Numbered from the stretch's first letter, positions 35,135 through 44,323 are shown. The stretch: DNA of 64,000 nt from an uncultured Candidatus Hydrogenedens sp. (GCA_902609885.1 CACLTT010000001.1:140723-204722), one strand, 5' to 3'. The notes: a model not told the origin generated them from the letters alone. A program made the numbers and translations.

Positions 35135-36725
35135 GAAGTCTAATAACTTTTCCATTAATTGTTTTTTCAATTTTAGAGACAATTTTGATTTCTTTTGGCC
35201 TTTTGTACTCAGCCAGCTCAGAATTAATCATTTTACTAATAATTTTTATTGGATTTTTTATTCTATTTTTTTTTAAAACAACCCTTAAAGATGTAATTTC
35301 TTTTTGATTGTTAATTTTTTTTATACATAGTGCTGATTCATCAACGAAATTTATAGAGTCAGCAATCTCTTCGATTTCTTTTGGTGAGATTCTAAAGCCT
35401 AGAACATTTATTATTTCATCTTTTCGAGATTGAAACCATAAATAACCTCTGTTGTCTAATTTAAATATATCACCAGTTAAAAATAAATTATTTTTGAATT
35501 TTCTCTTAGTCTCCCATGGATCTCTCCAATACTTAATCATTAGTCCAGGATCTTTGGCCTCAACAACTAGTTCACCTACCGAGTTATTTGAAATTTTATT
35601 ATATTTTTTATCTACTAAAAATGCATTATGTCCTGGCTGAACTTTACCGCAAGAGCCAGGTACAATTTTTTTCATTGGATTATTCGATATAAAATAACTA
35701 ATTTCACTCATACCTAAACCCTCATATATATACTTATTTAATTTCTTTTTCCATTCAACAATTATTTCTTTCTTAAGATGTTCGCCAGCACAGAGAAAAT
35801 TTTTCACACTTTTTAATTTTTTAATTTTTCTTAAATCAGCAGTAATTTCTCTTAATATTTGTCGATATACTCCTGGAACGGTCATAAATATAGTTATTTT
35901 TAGATTATTAATTATATCTAGATAATTATTCGTGTTGTGATTTCCTGAATAAATCACAACTGTCGAACCATATCTCAAGCAGTCTAAACACCCTGCACCT
36001 AAAGTATAAGTCCAATTTAATTTTCCTGGATTAAAGACTACATCTTCTTGTTTTAAATTTAGCCAAAATTTAGTTGAGGGCTCTCTGCCAATTATAGATC
36101 TATGTGCATGAAGTACTCCTTTAGGTCTTCCTGTTGTACCCGATGTATAAGTCATATAGCATGGATCATTAGCTAATGTATTTTTATTTTTTACTAAGTA
36201 TTTATGAGATGATTTATTATTTATTTTTTTAAGTTTTAATACTTTTACTTTCTCTTCATTAAAAAAATTAATGAGGGTTTTGCTTATAGCAGCTTTGGGC
36301 TTCGAATTTGCTATAATATATTTCAATTCTCTTTTTTTTAAAAGAATACTTGTTGGTATAGCCACTGCACCTATTTTAACAATTGATAAAAAAAATATTA
36401 CAAAGTCTATTGAATTCTCCATTCTGATTAATACTTTATTACCTTTTTTAATTCCTTCTCTAAGAAGAAAATTCGAATAAAAATTAATTTTTTTATAGAG
36501 GCTAAGGTAACTGATGGAGTTTGTTTTTAAGTTTTGACCGACTTCATATATTGCTATTTTTTTTGATATTTCTTCATTGCCTATCCACTTATCGATACAA
36601 TCAGTAGCCAAGTTAAATTTTTTCGGTATTCGGAAATTGAATTCCTTTTCAGACATATCTTTATAATAATGTAAATTATAAAATGTCCGAATTAATTTTT
36701 TTGGAATAGATGGTATTCTTAACAA
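35124..36725 (-). CDS. AMP-binding acyl-CoA synthetase/ligase
   Basis: MTYTSGTTGRPKGVLHAHRS, TGDIFKLDNRGYLWFQSRKDEIINVLGFRISPKEIE. Confidence 0.93.
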   Translation of the reverse strand: MLRIPSIPKKLIRTFYNLHYYKDMSEKEFNFRIPKKFNLATDCIDKWIGNEEISKKIAIYEVGQNLKTNSISYLSLYKKINFYSNFLLREGIKKGNKVLIRMENSIDFVIFFLSIVKIGAVAIPTSILLKKRELKYIIANSKPKAAISKTLINFFNEEKVKVLKLKKINNKSSHKYLVKNKNTLANDPCYMTYTSGTTGRPKGVLHAHRSIIGREPSTKFWLNLKQEDVVFNPGKLNWTYTLGAGCLDCLRYGSTVVIYSGNHNTNNYLDIINNLKITIFMTVPGVYRQILREITADLRKIKKLKSVKNFLCAGEHLKKEIIVEWKKKLNKYIYEGLGMSEISYFISNNPMKKIVPGSCGKVQPGHNAFLVDKKYNKISNNSVGELVVEAKDPGLMIKYWRDPWETKRKFKNNLFLTGDIFKLDNRGYLWFQSRKDEIINVLGFRISPKEIEEIADSINFVDESALCIKKINNQKEITSLRVVLKKNRIKNPIKIISKMINSELAEYKRPKEIKIVSKIEKTINGKVIRLLKN

Positions 36726-36728
36726 CTA

Positions 36729-37145
36729 ATGGAAGAATTTATTACCTTATCAAAAAAAATTGAATTCTCTGCTTCCCATAGGTATTGGAATGACTCATGG
36801 TCAGAGGAAGTAAATTTAAAGCATTTTGGTAAATGCACCAGTAAGTATGGCCATGGTCATAATTACGTTTTAGAAACCACCGTTGAGGGACCTGTTGATC
36901 CAGATACAGGGATGATAATTAATATTTACAATTTAAAGCCAATTTTGAAATCTGTTCTAAAGCAATTTGATCATAAATTTTTGAATTTGGATACAGATTT
37001 TTTTGAGGATTTAATTCCCACCACAGAAAATTTTGCAAAAATATTATATGAGTGTATAGATGAGAAGCTAAAAGATACTAGATGTAAACTCCTGAAAGTT
37101 AGACTTTACGAGACTAAAGATTTATTTGTGGATTATTGGAAATAA
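36729..37145 (+). CDS. 6-pyruvoyl-tetrahydropterin synthase family protein, copy 1
   Basis: FSASHR, FGKCTSKYGHGHNY (C-x5-HGH), FDHKFLN, YET. Confidence 0.9.
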   Translation: MEEFITLSKKIEFSASHRYWNDSWSEEVNLKHFGKCTSKYGHGHNYVLETTVEGPVDPDTGMIINIYNLKPILKSVLKQFDHKFLNLDTDFFEDLIPTTENFAKILYECIDEKLKDTRCKLLKVRLYETKDLFVDYWK

Positions 37146-37559
37146 ATGTCAGAAAATTGTACGTTAACTAGAATTTATTCCTTCAGTGCAGCACATAGAT
37201 TGCATAATGATAAATTTACAGATGAAATGAATAAGCAAATTTTTGGCAAATGTAATAATCCAAATGGCCATGGTCATGACTATTATCTTGAGTTAACAGT
37301 TAGTGGAGATGTTTCAGCTGATACAGGTATGATTATTAATATTGAAGAGTTAGATTTTGAAGTACATAAAGTTATAGATATATTGGACCACAAAAGGCTT
37401 GATATTGAGATTGATTATTTTATAAATATTAGAGCTTCAGGAGAGAATATTGCAAAATATCTATGGGATCAGTTGGTAAATATTATTCCTCAACCTGCGT
37501 ATCTTTATCATATTAGACTATGGGAAACATCTGAGAATTTTTTCGACTATAAGGGGTAA
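37146..37559 (+). CDS. 6-pyruvoyl-tetrahydropterin synthase family protein, copy 2
   Basis: FSAAHR, FGKCNNPNGHGHDY (C-x5-HGH), LDHKRLD, WETSE. Confidence 0.92.
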   Translation: MSENCTLTRIYSFSAAHRLHNDKFTDEMNKQIFGKCNNPNGHGHDYYLELTVSGDVSADTGMIINIEELDFEVHKVIDILDHKRLDIEIDYFINIRASGENIAKYLWDQLVNIIPQPAYLYHIRLWETSENFFDYKG

Positions 37560-37562
37560 ATA

Positions 37563-38417
37563 ATGAATATCATTGAATTGACATGGGAAGATGTAATAGC
37601 AAGAATTGAGTATGTTAAAAAGAAGAACAAAATAAAATCAAATACTAAGATATACGGTGTTCCCAAGAACGGAATGATCATTACAAGTTTTTTTGGCTGC
37701 GTAAGCGTTTATGATCCTGAAAAAGCGGATTTTATTATTGATGACATTATAGATTCTGGAAAAACCAAAAAAAAATATAAAAAACTATATCCAAAAAAGA
37801 AATTTATTGCTTTATTTGAGAAAGACAAAAAGAATACTTGGATTAATTTTCCATATGAAAAGAATACAAAAGAAGACCATCAAGATTTAGTTGTAAGATT
37901 ATTGCAGGTTATAGGCGAAGATCCCACAAGAGAAGGACTTCAAGATACTCCTAGAAGATTTATTGATGCTTTTCATGAATTCCTATCACCTCCAGATTTT
38001 GCAATGACTACTTTTGATGTTGAGAATACAGATGAAATGATTGTCCAGTTAGATATTCCTTTTTATTCTTTTTGCGAACACCATTTATTACCTTTTTTTG
38101 GAAAAGGCTACATAGCATATGTTCCCGAAAAAAAGATTGTAGGATTGAGTAAACTTGCAAGATCTCTTGAGATGTTTTCAAGAAGATTACAAAACCAAGA
38201 AAGGATTACTAATCAAGTTGCTGAATTTCTTCAAAAAGGCTTAAATCCTAAAGGAGTTGCAGTAGTTCTTAAAGCGAGACATATGTGTATGGAAATGAGA
38301 GGTGTTAAAACATCAGATACTCATACAATCACGAGTAAGCTTTTAGGAAGCTTTAAAAGTGATGAAAGAACTAGAGCGGAATTTCTAAATCTAATAGGTA
38401 ACCACAGGAATTTATAA
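37563..38417 (+). CDS. folE: Phosphoribosyltransferase-like domain fused to GTP cyclohydrolase I
   Basis: N-terminal [17 protein letters not shown]-type motif; C-terminal [47 protein letters not shown]. Confidence 0.9.
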   Translation: MNIIELTWEDVIARIEYVKKKNKIKSNTKIYGVPKNGMIITSFFGCVSVYDPEKADFIIDDIIDSGKTKKKYKKLYPKKKFIALFEKDKKNTWINFPYEKNTKEDHQDLVVRLLQVIGEDPTREGLQDTPRRFIDAFHEFLSPPDFAMTTFDVENTDEMIVQLDIPFYSFCEHHLLPFFGKGYIAYVPEKKIVGLSKLARSLEMFSRRLQNQERITNQVAEFLQKGLNPKGVAVVLKARHMCMEMRGVKTSDTHTITSKLLGSFKSDERTRAEFLNLIGNHRNL

Positions 38418-39115
38418 TGAAGACTGTTGTAATAAGTGGGGGTACATCGGGGATTGGAAAAAGATTAGTAAAATTATTCTTAAATGAGAAAATGAAAGTT
38501 TTAACTTTTTCAAGTAAGAAAAAAAATATAATTTCTTTTAATAAAGAGTTTAAAGAATTCAAAGATAATCTTTTCTGTTATCAATGTAATATTAGTGATC
38601 CAAAAGATGTAAAGAAAATCTCTGCAATAATTTCTAGAAAATTTAAAAAAATAGACTTTCTTATTAATAATTCTGGAACAAATGTTTTAGGTCCAATAGG
38701 AAAAATTAACGTTAAAGATTGGAAGAAAATAATTGATGTTAATCTTACAGGTCCATTCTTATTAACCCAAAATTTATTAAAACTTTTTAAGAAAAATTCT
38801 GTAATATTGAATATGGGGTCAATTGCATCAAGACAAGGATTCCCAAATTGGTCTTCTTACTGTGCATCAAAATTCGGATTAAAAGGATTTACCGAATCAT
38901 TAAGAGAAGAATTAAGACCAAAAGGTATTAGGGTTGTACATGCCGAGGTAGGCGCTACCGATACAGGCCTTTGGGATAATTTAGAGGGTGATTGGAATAA
39001 AGAGTCGATGATGAAAGATTTGGATGTTGCTAAATTCATTTTAAAAAATATAATTGATTCAAACAGTGTAAATGTTGACGAAATATTTTTAATGCCTCCG
39101 GGTGGAATACTGTAA
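38417..39115 (+). CDS. Short-chain dehydrogenase/reductase in the pterin cluster
   Basis: SGGTSGIGKRL, NNSG, YCASKFGLKGF. Confidence 0.85.
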   Translation: MKTVVISGGTSGIGKRLVKLFLNEKMKVLTFSSKKKNIISFNKEFKEFKDNLFCYQCNISDPKDVKKISAIISRKFKKIDFLINNSGTNVLGPIGKINVKDWKKIIDVNLTGPFLLTQNLLKLFKKNSVILNMGSIASRQGFPNWSSYCASKFGLKGFTESLREELRPKGIRVVHAEVGATDTGLWDNLEGDWNKESMMKDLDVAKFILKNIIDSNSVNVDEIFLMPPGGIL

Positions 39116-39149
39116 AAAAGTAATAATTATGTATACTTAAAGACTTGAA

Positions 39150-40187
39150 ATGAACATTGATAACTTAGATACTGAGCTTTTAAATATTTTGCAATCAAAT
39201 TTTCCTTTGGATGTTAAGCCTTTTGAATCCATTGGAAATAAATTGGGTATATCTGAGCTTGAAGTACTTAAAAGAGTAGAAAACTTAAAACATATTAAAT
39301 ATATAAGACAAATAAGTGCAATTTTTGATACCAGAAGTATGAAATATAAATCATCTTTGATTGCAATGTCTTTTGATGATGACAAAATTGATGCTGCCGC
39401 AGAATTAATAAACTCACATCCTGGAATAACCCATAATTATAAAAGGAATCACTTTTATAATTTATGGTTTACCTTAGCCGTTCCGCCAAATAGTGCTTTA
39501 GGGTTAGATAAAACTGTTGATATACTAGCAAAAAAAACAAATGCTAAATCCTCAAGGATCCTTCCTACCTTAAAATTATTTAAGATTGGTGTAAAGTTGG
39601 ATATGACAGGTAAGGATGATATTTCAAAAACTGAGGAAAATGATTTTTATGGGGAAGCAAATATTTCTAACCATTTTGATTTTATGCCTGAAGACATTGA
39701 TATTATTAAGGAAGTTCAGGAAGATTTTCCTTTAGTTGCCGAACCTTTTACAGTAATTTCTTCAAAACTTGGGATTTCGGTAAATGATCTTATATCTACT
39801 TTAAAAGTCTTTCAAGCAAATGGGATTATGAGACGCGTTGCCGCAATTCTTCATCATAGAAAAGCAGGATTTAGGGCAAATGCTATGGGAGTTTGGGATG
39901 TTCCAATCGATAGAATTGAAGATATTGCACCAAAAATGGCATCCTTTAAATCTGTTAGTCATTGTTACAGGAGACCAACTTATCCAGATTGGCCCTATTC
40001 GTTATTCACTATGATACATGGTAGATCTCCTAAAGAATGTAATAGTCTTATTAAAAAATTATCAGAGGTAAGTGGAATCAATAAATATGACGCACTATAT
40101 AGTTCTAAAGAATATAAGAAAACTAGATTGAAGTTTTTCTCCCAGGATCAACTTGACTGGGAAAAAAATATTATAGGTGGTAATTAA
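39150..40187 (+). CDS. Fused siroheme decarboxylase (AhbA-AhbB / NirDL-like, Lrp/AsnC fold)
   Basis: Two Lrp/AsnC-like halves: PGITHNYKRNHFYNLWFTL (AhbA-type) and VSHCYRRPTYPDWPYSLFTMIHG (AhbB-type). Confidence 0.88.
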   Translation: MNIDNLDTELLNILQSNFPLDVKPFESIGNKLGISELEVLKRVENLKHIKYIRQISAIFDTRSMKYKSSLIAMSFDDDKIDAAAELINSHPGITHNYKRNHFYNLWFTLAVPPNSALGLDKTVDILAKKTNAKSSRILPTLKLFKIGVKLDMTGKDDISKTEENDFYGEANISNHFDFMPEDIDIIKEVQEDFPLVAEPFTVISSKLGISVNDLISTLKVFQANGIMRRVAAILHHRKAGFRANAMGVWDVPIDRIEDIAPKMASFKSVSHCYRRPTYPDWPYSLFTMIHGRSPKECNSLIKKLSEVSGINKYDALYSSKEYKKTRLKFFSQDQLDWEKNIIGGN

Positions 40188-41460
40188 AGTGATTTCCGTT
40201 TTAACTATTAATCATAATAATTCTGAGATGTCTTTTTTAGAAAAGTTTTCCTTCAATAAAGATAATCTTCAAAAAGCATTACTCTCGCTGAAGGATATAG
40301 ATGGAATAGATGAATGTATGATTCTCTCTACATGTAATAGAGTAGAACTTTATGTTAGCTCCGATAAGAAAGATATATCCTTTTCACTGATAGAATTCTT
40401 ATCTAAATTTCATTCTACAAATATTGAAAAATCTCCAGTTATATATCAATATTTAACTGGTAGTGATGCTGTCTACCATTTGTTTAAAGTTGCATCTGGC
40501 ATTGATTCAATGATTTTAGGTGAACCGCAGATAATTAATCAAATAAAAGAAAGTTATTCAGAAGCTGATCAATGTAATACTGTCGGGCCATTGCTTCATA
40601 GACTTATTCAAATGTCTTTAAGAGTATCAAAAAAAGTTAGAAGTGAAACTGCCATTGGGTCAAGATCAGAGTCAATTTCAAATATTGCAATGAGGTTCTC
40701 AAAAAAGATTTTTGATAACCTTACAGAAAAAAAAGCTCTTATAATTGGGACAGGTGAAATGTCAAAATTATTTATTGATAACTTAATTTCCGAGAATATT
40801 AATGAGGTTTATGTAGCTTCACGTGATATAAAAAATGCCATAAATTTCTGTGATAAAAATAGTGCAAAACCTATATTGTTTGAGGATATCCGAAAGTATC
40901 TTCAGTCGGTTGATATTATTTTTACTTCTACAGGGTCAAATGAATTTATTTTAAGGAAAGGTGATTTTGAAGATTTAAAAACAAAAGATATTTTTATAGC
41001 TGATATAGCTTTACCCAGAGATATTGACCCTCGAGTCGGAGATTTAGATTTTTGTTACCTTTACGACTTGGATGATTTTAAAAATTTATCTATAAATAAT
41101 AAAAATGCCTATAACACAAGTATCAAACAGGCTATCATTATAATCAATAATAGCGTAGAATCTTTTGATTCATGGCTCGATACCTCTTCATTAAAAGAGT
41201 TAATTCAATCTTTTCAAAAATATATTGAATCTGCTGTTGATGAAGAAATTAGAAATAGTAAAAATATCGATAAAGATGCTTTAATTTCAAAAATTACTAA
41301 TAAAATTCTCCATATTCCAATTTCTAAAATCAAGGGTGAATTAAAATTTGATAAAAATAGTATAAGAATAATAGAAGATTTATTTGATTTAGAAAAAAGA
41401 AAACAGAATAAAAAAATTATTAATGAAATCAATGAAGCAAGAAATAAGAATAGGTACTAG
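40177..41460 (+). CDS. hemA: Glutamyl-tRNA reductase
   Basis: LSTCNRVELY, HLFKVASGIDSMILGEPQI, IGTGEMSKL. Confidence 0.95.
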   Translation: MVIKVISVLTINHNNSEMSFLEKFSFNKDNLQKALLSLKDIDGIDECMILSTCNRVELYVSSDKKDISFSLIEFLSKFHSTNIEKSPVIYQYLTGSDAVYHLFKVASGIDSMILGEPQIINQIKESYSEADQCNTVGPLLHRLIQMSLRVSKKVRSETAIGSRSESISNIAMRFSKKIFDNLTEKKALIIGTGEMSKLFIDNLISENINEVYVASRDIKNAINFCDKNSAKPILFEDIRKYLQSVDIIFTSTGSNEFILRKGDFEDLKTKDIFIADIALPRDIDPRVGDLDFCYLYDLDDFKNLSINNKNAYNTSIKQAIIIINNSVESFDSWLDTSSLKELIQSFQKYIESAVDEEIRNSKNIDKDALISKITNKILHIPISKIKGELKFDKNSIRIIEDLFDLEKRKQNKKIINEINEARNKNRY

Positions 41461-42316
41461 AGGAAGTAAGCTTGCTCTATGGCAAGCAAATTATATTAAA
41501 TTTTATTTAGAAAATAATTTCTCAGATATTTCAGTATCGATCCATGTCATTCAAACAAAAGGTGATGTAAACCTTAAAGAGGATTTGAGTGATTTGGGTG
41601 GCAAAGGAGTCTTTGTTAAAGAAATTCAAAAGGCGTTATTTGAAAATGAAATTGATATTGCGGTTCATAGTTATAAAGATTTACCCTCAGAAAGATCTCA
41701 TGACTTAGAAGTTATTTCGGTATCACCGAGGGAAGACGAAAGAGATGTATTGATTTCCAAAAATAAACAAATTTTTACTGAATTGGATCCAAATAGTACC
41801 ATTGGAACGGGGAGTCTAAGAAGAGCTGAACAAATAAAGTTAATTAGAGATGATTTAAAATATAAGCCAATTCGCGGAAATATTGATACCAGAATAAATA
41901 AAGTATTAAACAATGAATTTGATGCAATTATTATTGCTGCAGCTGGTGTAATCAGATTAGATCTATCAGATCATATTTCAAACTTTTTTAAAGTCGAAGA
42001 AATTGTTCCGCCACCCCTTCAAGGATTTATAGCAGTAGAGGCAAAAGTTGGTTTTAATTTTAAAAATATGTTTGAGGGTTTATGTAATCCAGTTGAGAAG
42101 ATCATTGCACAATATGAATATAGTGCATTAAGCCAACTGAATGGATCATGTGATCTGCCTTTTGGATTCAATTTAAAATATATAAACAATGGTTTTGATT
42201 GTAGTTATTTTCTCAAAACAGCAAATAATATAATCTCAGGTAAAGAGCATTTTGGAATGGAGGATATTGAAAAAAATTTTCAAAATATAATGGGTAAGCT
42301 AAAGTCTTATATCTGA
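41423..42316 (+). CDS. hemC: Porphobilinogen deaminase
   Basis: IRIGTRGSKLALWQ, HSYKDLPSE, GTGSLRR, RGNIDTR, LNGSCDLPFG. Confidence 0.94.
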   Translation: MKSMKQEIRIGTRGSKLALWQANYIKFYLENNFSDISVSIHVIQTKGDVNLKEDLSDLGGKGVFVKEIQKALFENEIDIAVHSYKDLPSERSHDLEVISVSPREDERDVLISKNKQIFTELDPNSTIGTGSLRRAEQIKLIRDDLKYKPIRGNIDTRINKVLNNEFDAIIIAAAGVIRLDLSDHISNFFKVEEIVPPPLQGFIAVEAKVGFNFKNMFEGLCNPVEKIIAQYEYSALSQLNGSCDLPFGFNLKYINNGFDCSYFLKTANNIISGKEHFGMEDIEKNFQNIMGKLKSYI

Positions 42317-42345
42317 TATGTCAGATTGCCAATATTGACTTAACT

Positions 42346-42358
42346 GTTATATTATAAC
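42346..42358. promoter_or_regulatory. Zur-box-like palindrome
   Basis: GTTATATTATAAC: perfect 6-bp arms, fits GTTATANTATAAC. Confidence 0.5.
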
Positions 42359-42395
42359 ACTGTAATACAAAGCTTAAATTAAATTGTATTACAGT
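42359..42395. promoter_or_regulatory. 12-bp perfect inverted repeat, 13-nt spacer
   Basis: ACTGTAATACAA (42359-42370) / TTGTATTACAGT (42384-42395), ending 11 nt before the ATG at 42407. Confidence 0.75.
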
Positions 42396-42406
42396 ATATT
42401 TATAAA

Positions 42407-43525
42407 ATGAAAAAAATTGATGTTGCTATAGTAGGCGCTGGACCTGCAGGAATTGGGATAAGTGCTATGCTCAAGGATCTGGGTGTCACCAGTCAGGTTG
42501 TGCTTGAAAAAAATAAAGTCGGTGATTCATTTGATAAGTGGCCTAAAGAAATGCGCCTAATAACGCCATCTTTTACGACCAATTTTTATGGTCATCTTGA
42601 TTTAAATGCAATTGTTTCAGCAACATCTCCTGCATTTACTCTTAGAGCAGAACATCCTACTGGTAAACAATATGCGCACTATTTAAGAGCAGTTTCAGAT
42701 TATTGTGAATTACCAATAGTCGAAGACTCAAATGTTGAAAAAATATCTTATTCTAATAATGCTTTTAAATTAAAGATTAATGGAACAGATTTGATTGAAT
42801 CTCGTTTTTTAGTTTGGGCTGCAGGTGAATTCCAATTTCCAAATTTAAACATTTTTAAAGGTGCTGAATTTTGCTTACATAATAGCGAGGTAAGAAGTTG
42901 GAGTGATCTTGAGGGGGATGAATTTTATATTATAGGTGGATTTGAAAGCGGTATGGATGCTGCTTTTAACTTAAGTTCATTAGGTAAAAAAGTTAATGTC
43001 TTGGATCGACAATCACCATGGAATGATCGTGATACGGACCCCAGTTTGAATCTATCTCCTTACACACTAGAAAGACTTAGAGAAGAATATAAAAATGGAA
43101 GAATCAATTTGTTTGAAGATACTGATATTAAAAATATTGAAGAAAAAAATGGTGAGTTCTTAATTAAAGTTAAGGGAAAATCTAAGCCTTATATTAGTCC
43201 GACAAGGCCAATATTGGCTACAGGATTTATAAGTAGTCTTAAAATGGTAAATCACCTTTTCGATTTTGAAAAAGAAAAATCATATGCCTTACTAAATGAA
43301 AATGATGAATCAACTAAAACCCCTGGACTATTTCTCGTTGGACCCCAAGTACGTCATGAAAACTTGATTTTTTGTTTTATTTACAAGTATCGTCAGCGAT
43401 TTGGTGTAGTCGCAAATACTATTGGTAAAGAACTAGGTTTAGATACATCGATGCTTGAGCAGCTTAGACACGAAGGACTCTATTTAGATGATCTTAGTTG
43501 TTGCTCAGGTGAGTGTGAGTGCTAG
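42407..43525 (+). CDS. FAD/NAD(P)-binding flavoprotein with Cys-rich C-terminus
   Basis: VAIVGAGPAGIGIS Rossmann motif, ILATGFIS, C-terminal CCSGECEC. Confidence 0.85.
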   Translation: MKKIDVAIVGAGPAGIGISAMLKDLGVTSQVVLEKNKVGDSFDKWPKEMRLITPSFTTNFYGHLDLNAIVSATSPAFTLRAEHPTGKQYAHYLRAVSDYCELPIVEDSNVEKISYSNNAFKLKINGTDLIESRFLVWAAGEFQFPNLNIFKGAEFCLHNSEVRSWSDLEGDEFYIIGGFESGMDAAFNLSSLGKKVNVLDRQSPWNDRDTDPSLNLSPYTLERLREEYKNGRINLFEDTDIKNIEEKNGEFLIKVKGKSKPYISPTRPILATGFISSLKMVNHLFDFEKEKSYALLNENDESTKTPGLFLVGPQVRHENLIFCFIYKYRQRFGVVANTIGKELGLDTSMLEQLRHEGLYLDDLSCCSGECEC

Positions 43526-43543
43526 ATCATTCTAAAAAATATT

Positions 43544-43711
43544 ATGAAAAAAGATGATCTTAGTATTATTTTTCAGTTGATAGCTAGTATTTCCTGGATG
43601 GTTTCTACTTTTTTTTACGGTTTAAGTGGGGTAGGCGACTATCTTCAACTACTAGCATCTTCAGCTTGGACTGTATCAAACATTATTAGTTATTTGAAAA
43701 CCTCAACATAA
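43544..43711 (+). CDS. Small membrane protein, 55 aa (not in supplied ORF track)
   Basis: MKKDDLSIIFQLIASISWMVSTFFYGLSGVGDYLQLLASSAWTVSNIISYLKTST; 18 nt after the flavoprotein stop. Confidence 0.55.
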   Translation: MKKDDLSIIFQLIASISWMVSTFFYGLSGVGDYLQLLASSAWTVSNIISYLKTST

Positions 43712-43779
43712 TTATAAATCAGTTATATGTAATTATTTAAAAAGGTTTCTTATATTTCTTATAACAACCCCCCCCATAT

Positions 43780-43807
43780 TTGACTTAAGTGAAAATTTAA
43801 ATATTCT
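43780..43807 (+). promoter_or_regulatory. Candidate promoter of tRNA-fMet
   Basis: TTGACT (43780-43785), 16-nt spacer, TATTCT (43802-43807). Confidence 0.6.
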
Positions 43808-43812
43808 AAATG

Positions 43813-43889
<77 letters not shown>

Positions 43890-44087
43890 AGCTAAACTCG
43901 GCCTTTTCTTCATTAACACAAGTAGACTCAAAATTAGGTGCTACAGTTTTTGCTACAGTTGGATACTCAAATAGACACAAATAAATACAAAAGAACACAT
44001 AAAAGAATAGGGCGAACCTATTATATTTTCTAATAAACTCACCCTAATACAAAGTAACTCAACTTGATACTAAATACTCAACTATCA

Positions 44088-44133
44088 CTCATAACCCAAA
44101 GGCAATGGGTTAAAATTCCTCTTCTGTAATGAA
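44088..44133 (+). repeat. Degenerate direct repeat of the tRNA-fMet 3' half (candidate att remnant)
   Basis: First 15 nt CTCATAACCCAAAGG identical to 43845-43859; about 35 of 46 aligned positions match. Confidence 0.75.
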
Positions 44134-44134
44134 A

Positions 44135-44323
44135 TTATCTAAGCTGGTTCTCTCTGAACCTTTGAATACTTCTTGTCGTTATAAGACCATCAATTTCAAT
44201 TATTTCATCAAATTCATCTTCTAAAATATCATTTGTAATTGCAAGCCCCCTTAAATTAAATAAATTTGATACTAGAATTGTTGAGATTATTTTGATAAAA
44301 GTTCTTCTTTTAAATAAAATCAC
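44135..44323 (-). CDS. Short Tat-signal protein, possibly truncated
   Basis: FKRRTFIKIISTILVSNLFNLRGLA signal; GTG start overlaps the GMC oxidoreductase stop codon. Confidence 0.5.
   Translation of the reverse strand: MILFKRRTFIKIISTILVSNLFNLRGLAITNDILEDEFDEIIEIDGLITTRSIQRFRENQLR

Noticed and set aside
36729-37559. Queuosine QueD interpretation of the PTPS genes
   Set aside because: Both carry the C-x5-HGH form typical of pyruvoyl-tetrahydropterin synthases rather than C-x3-HGH, and no queC/queE/queF is adjacent. Not excluded elsewhere in the genome.
43890-44087. Functional integrase gene at the tRNA-fMet scar
   Set aside because: The interval is ~200 nt with no open frame long enough for a recombinase; only possible remnants.
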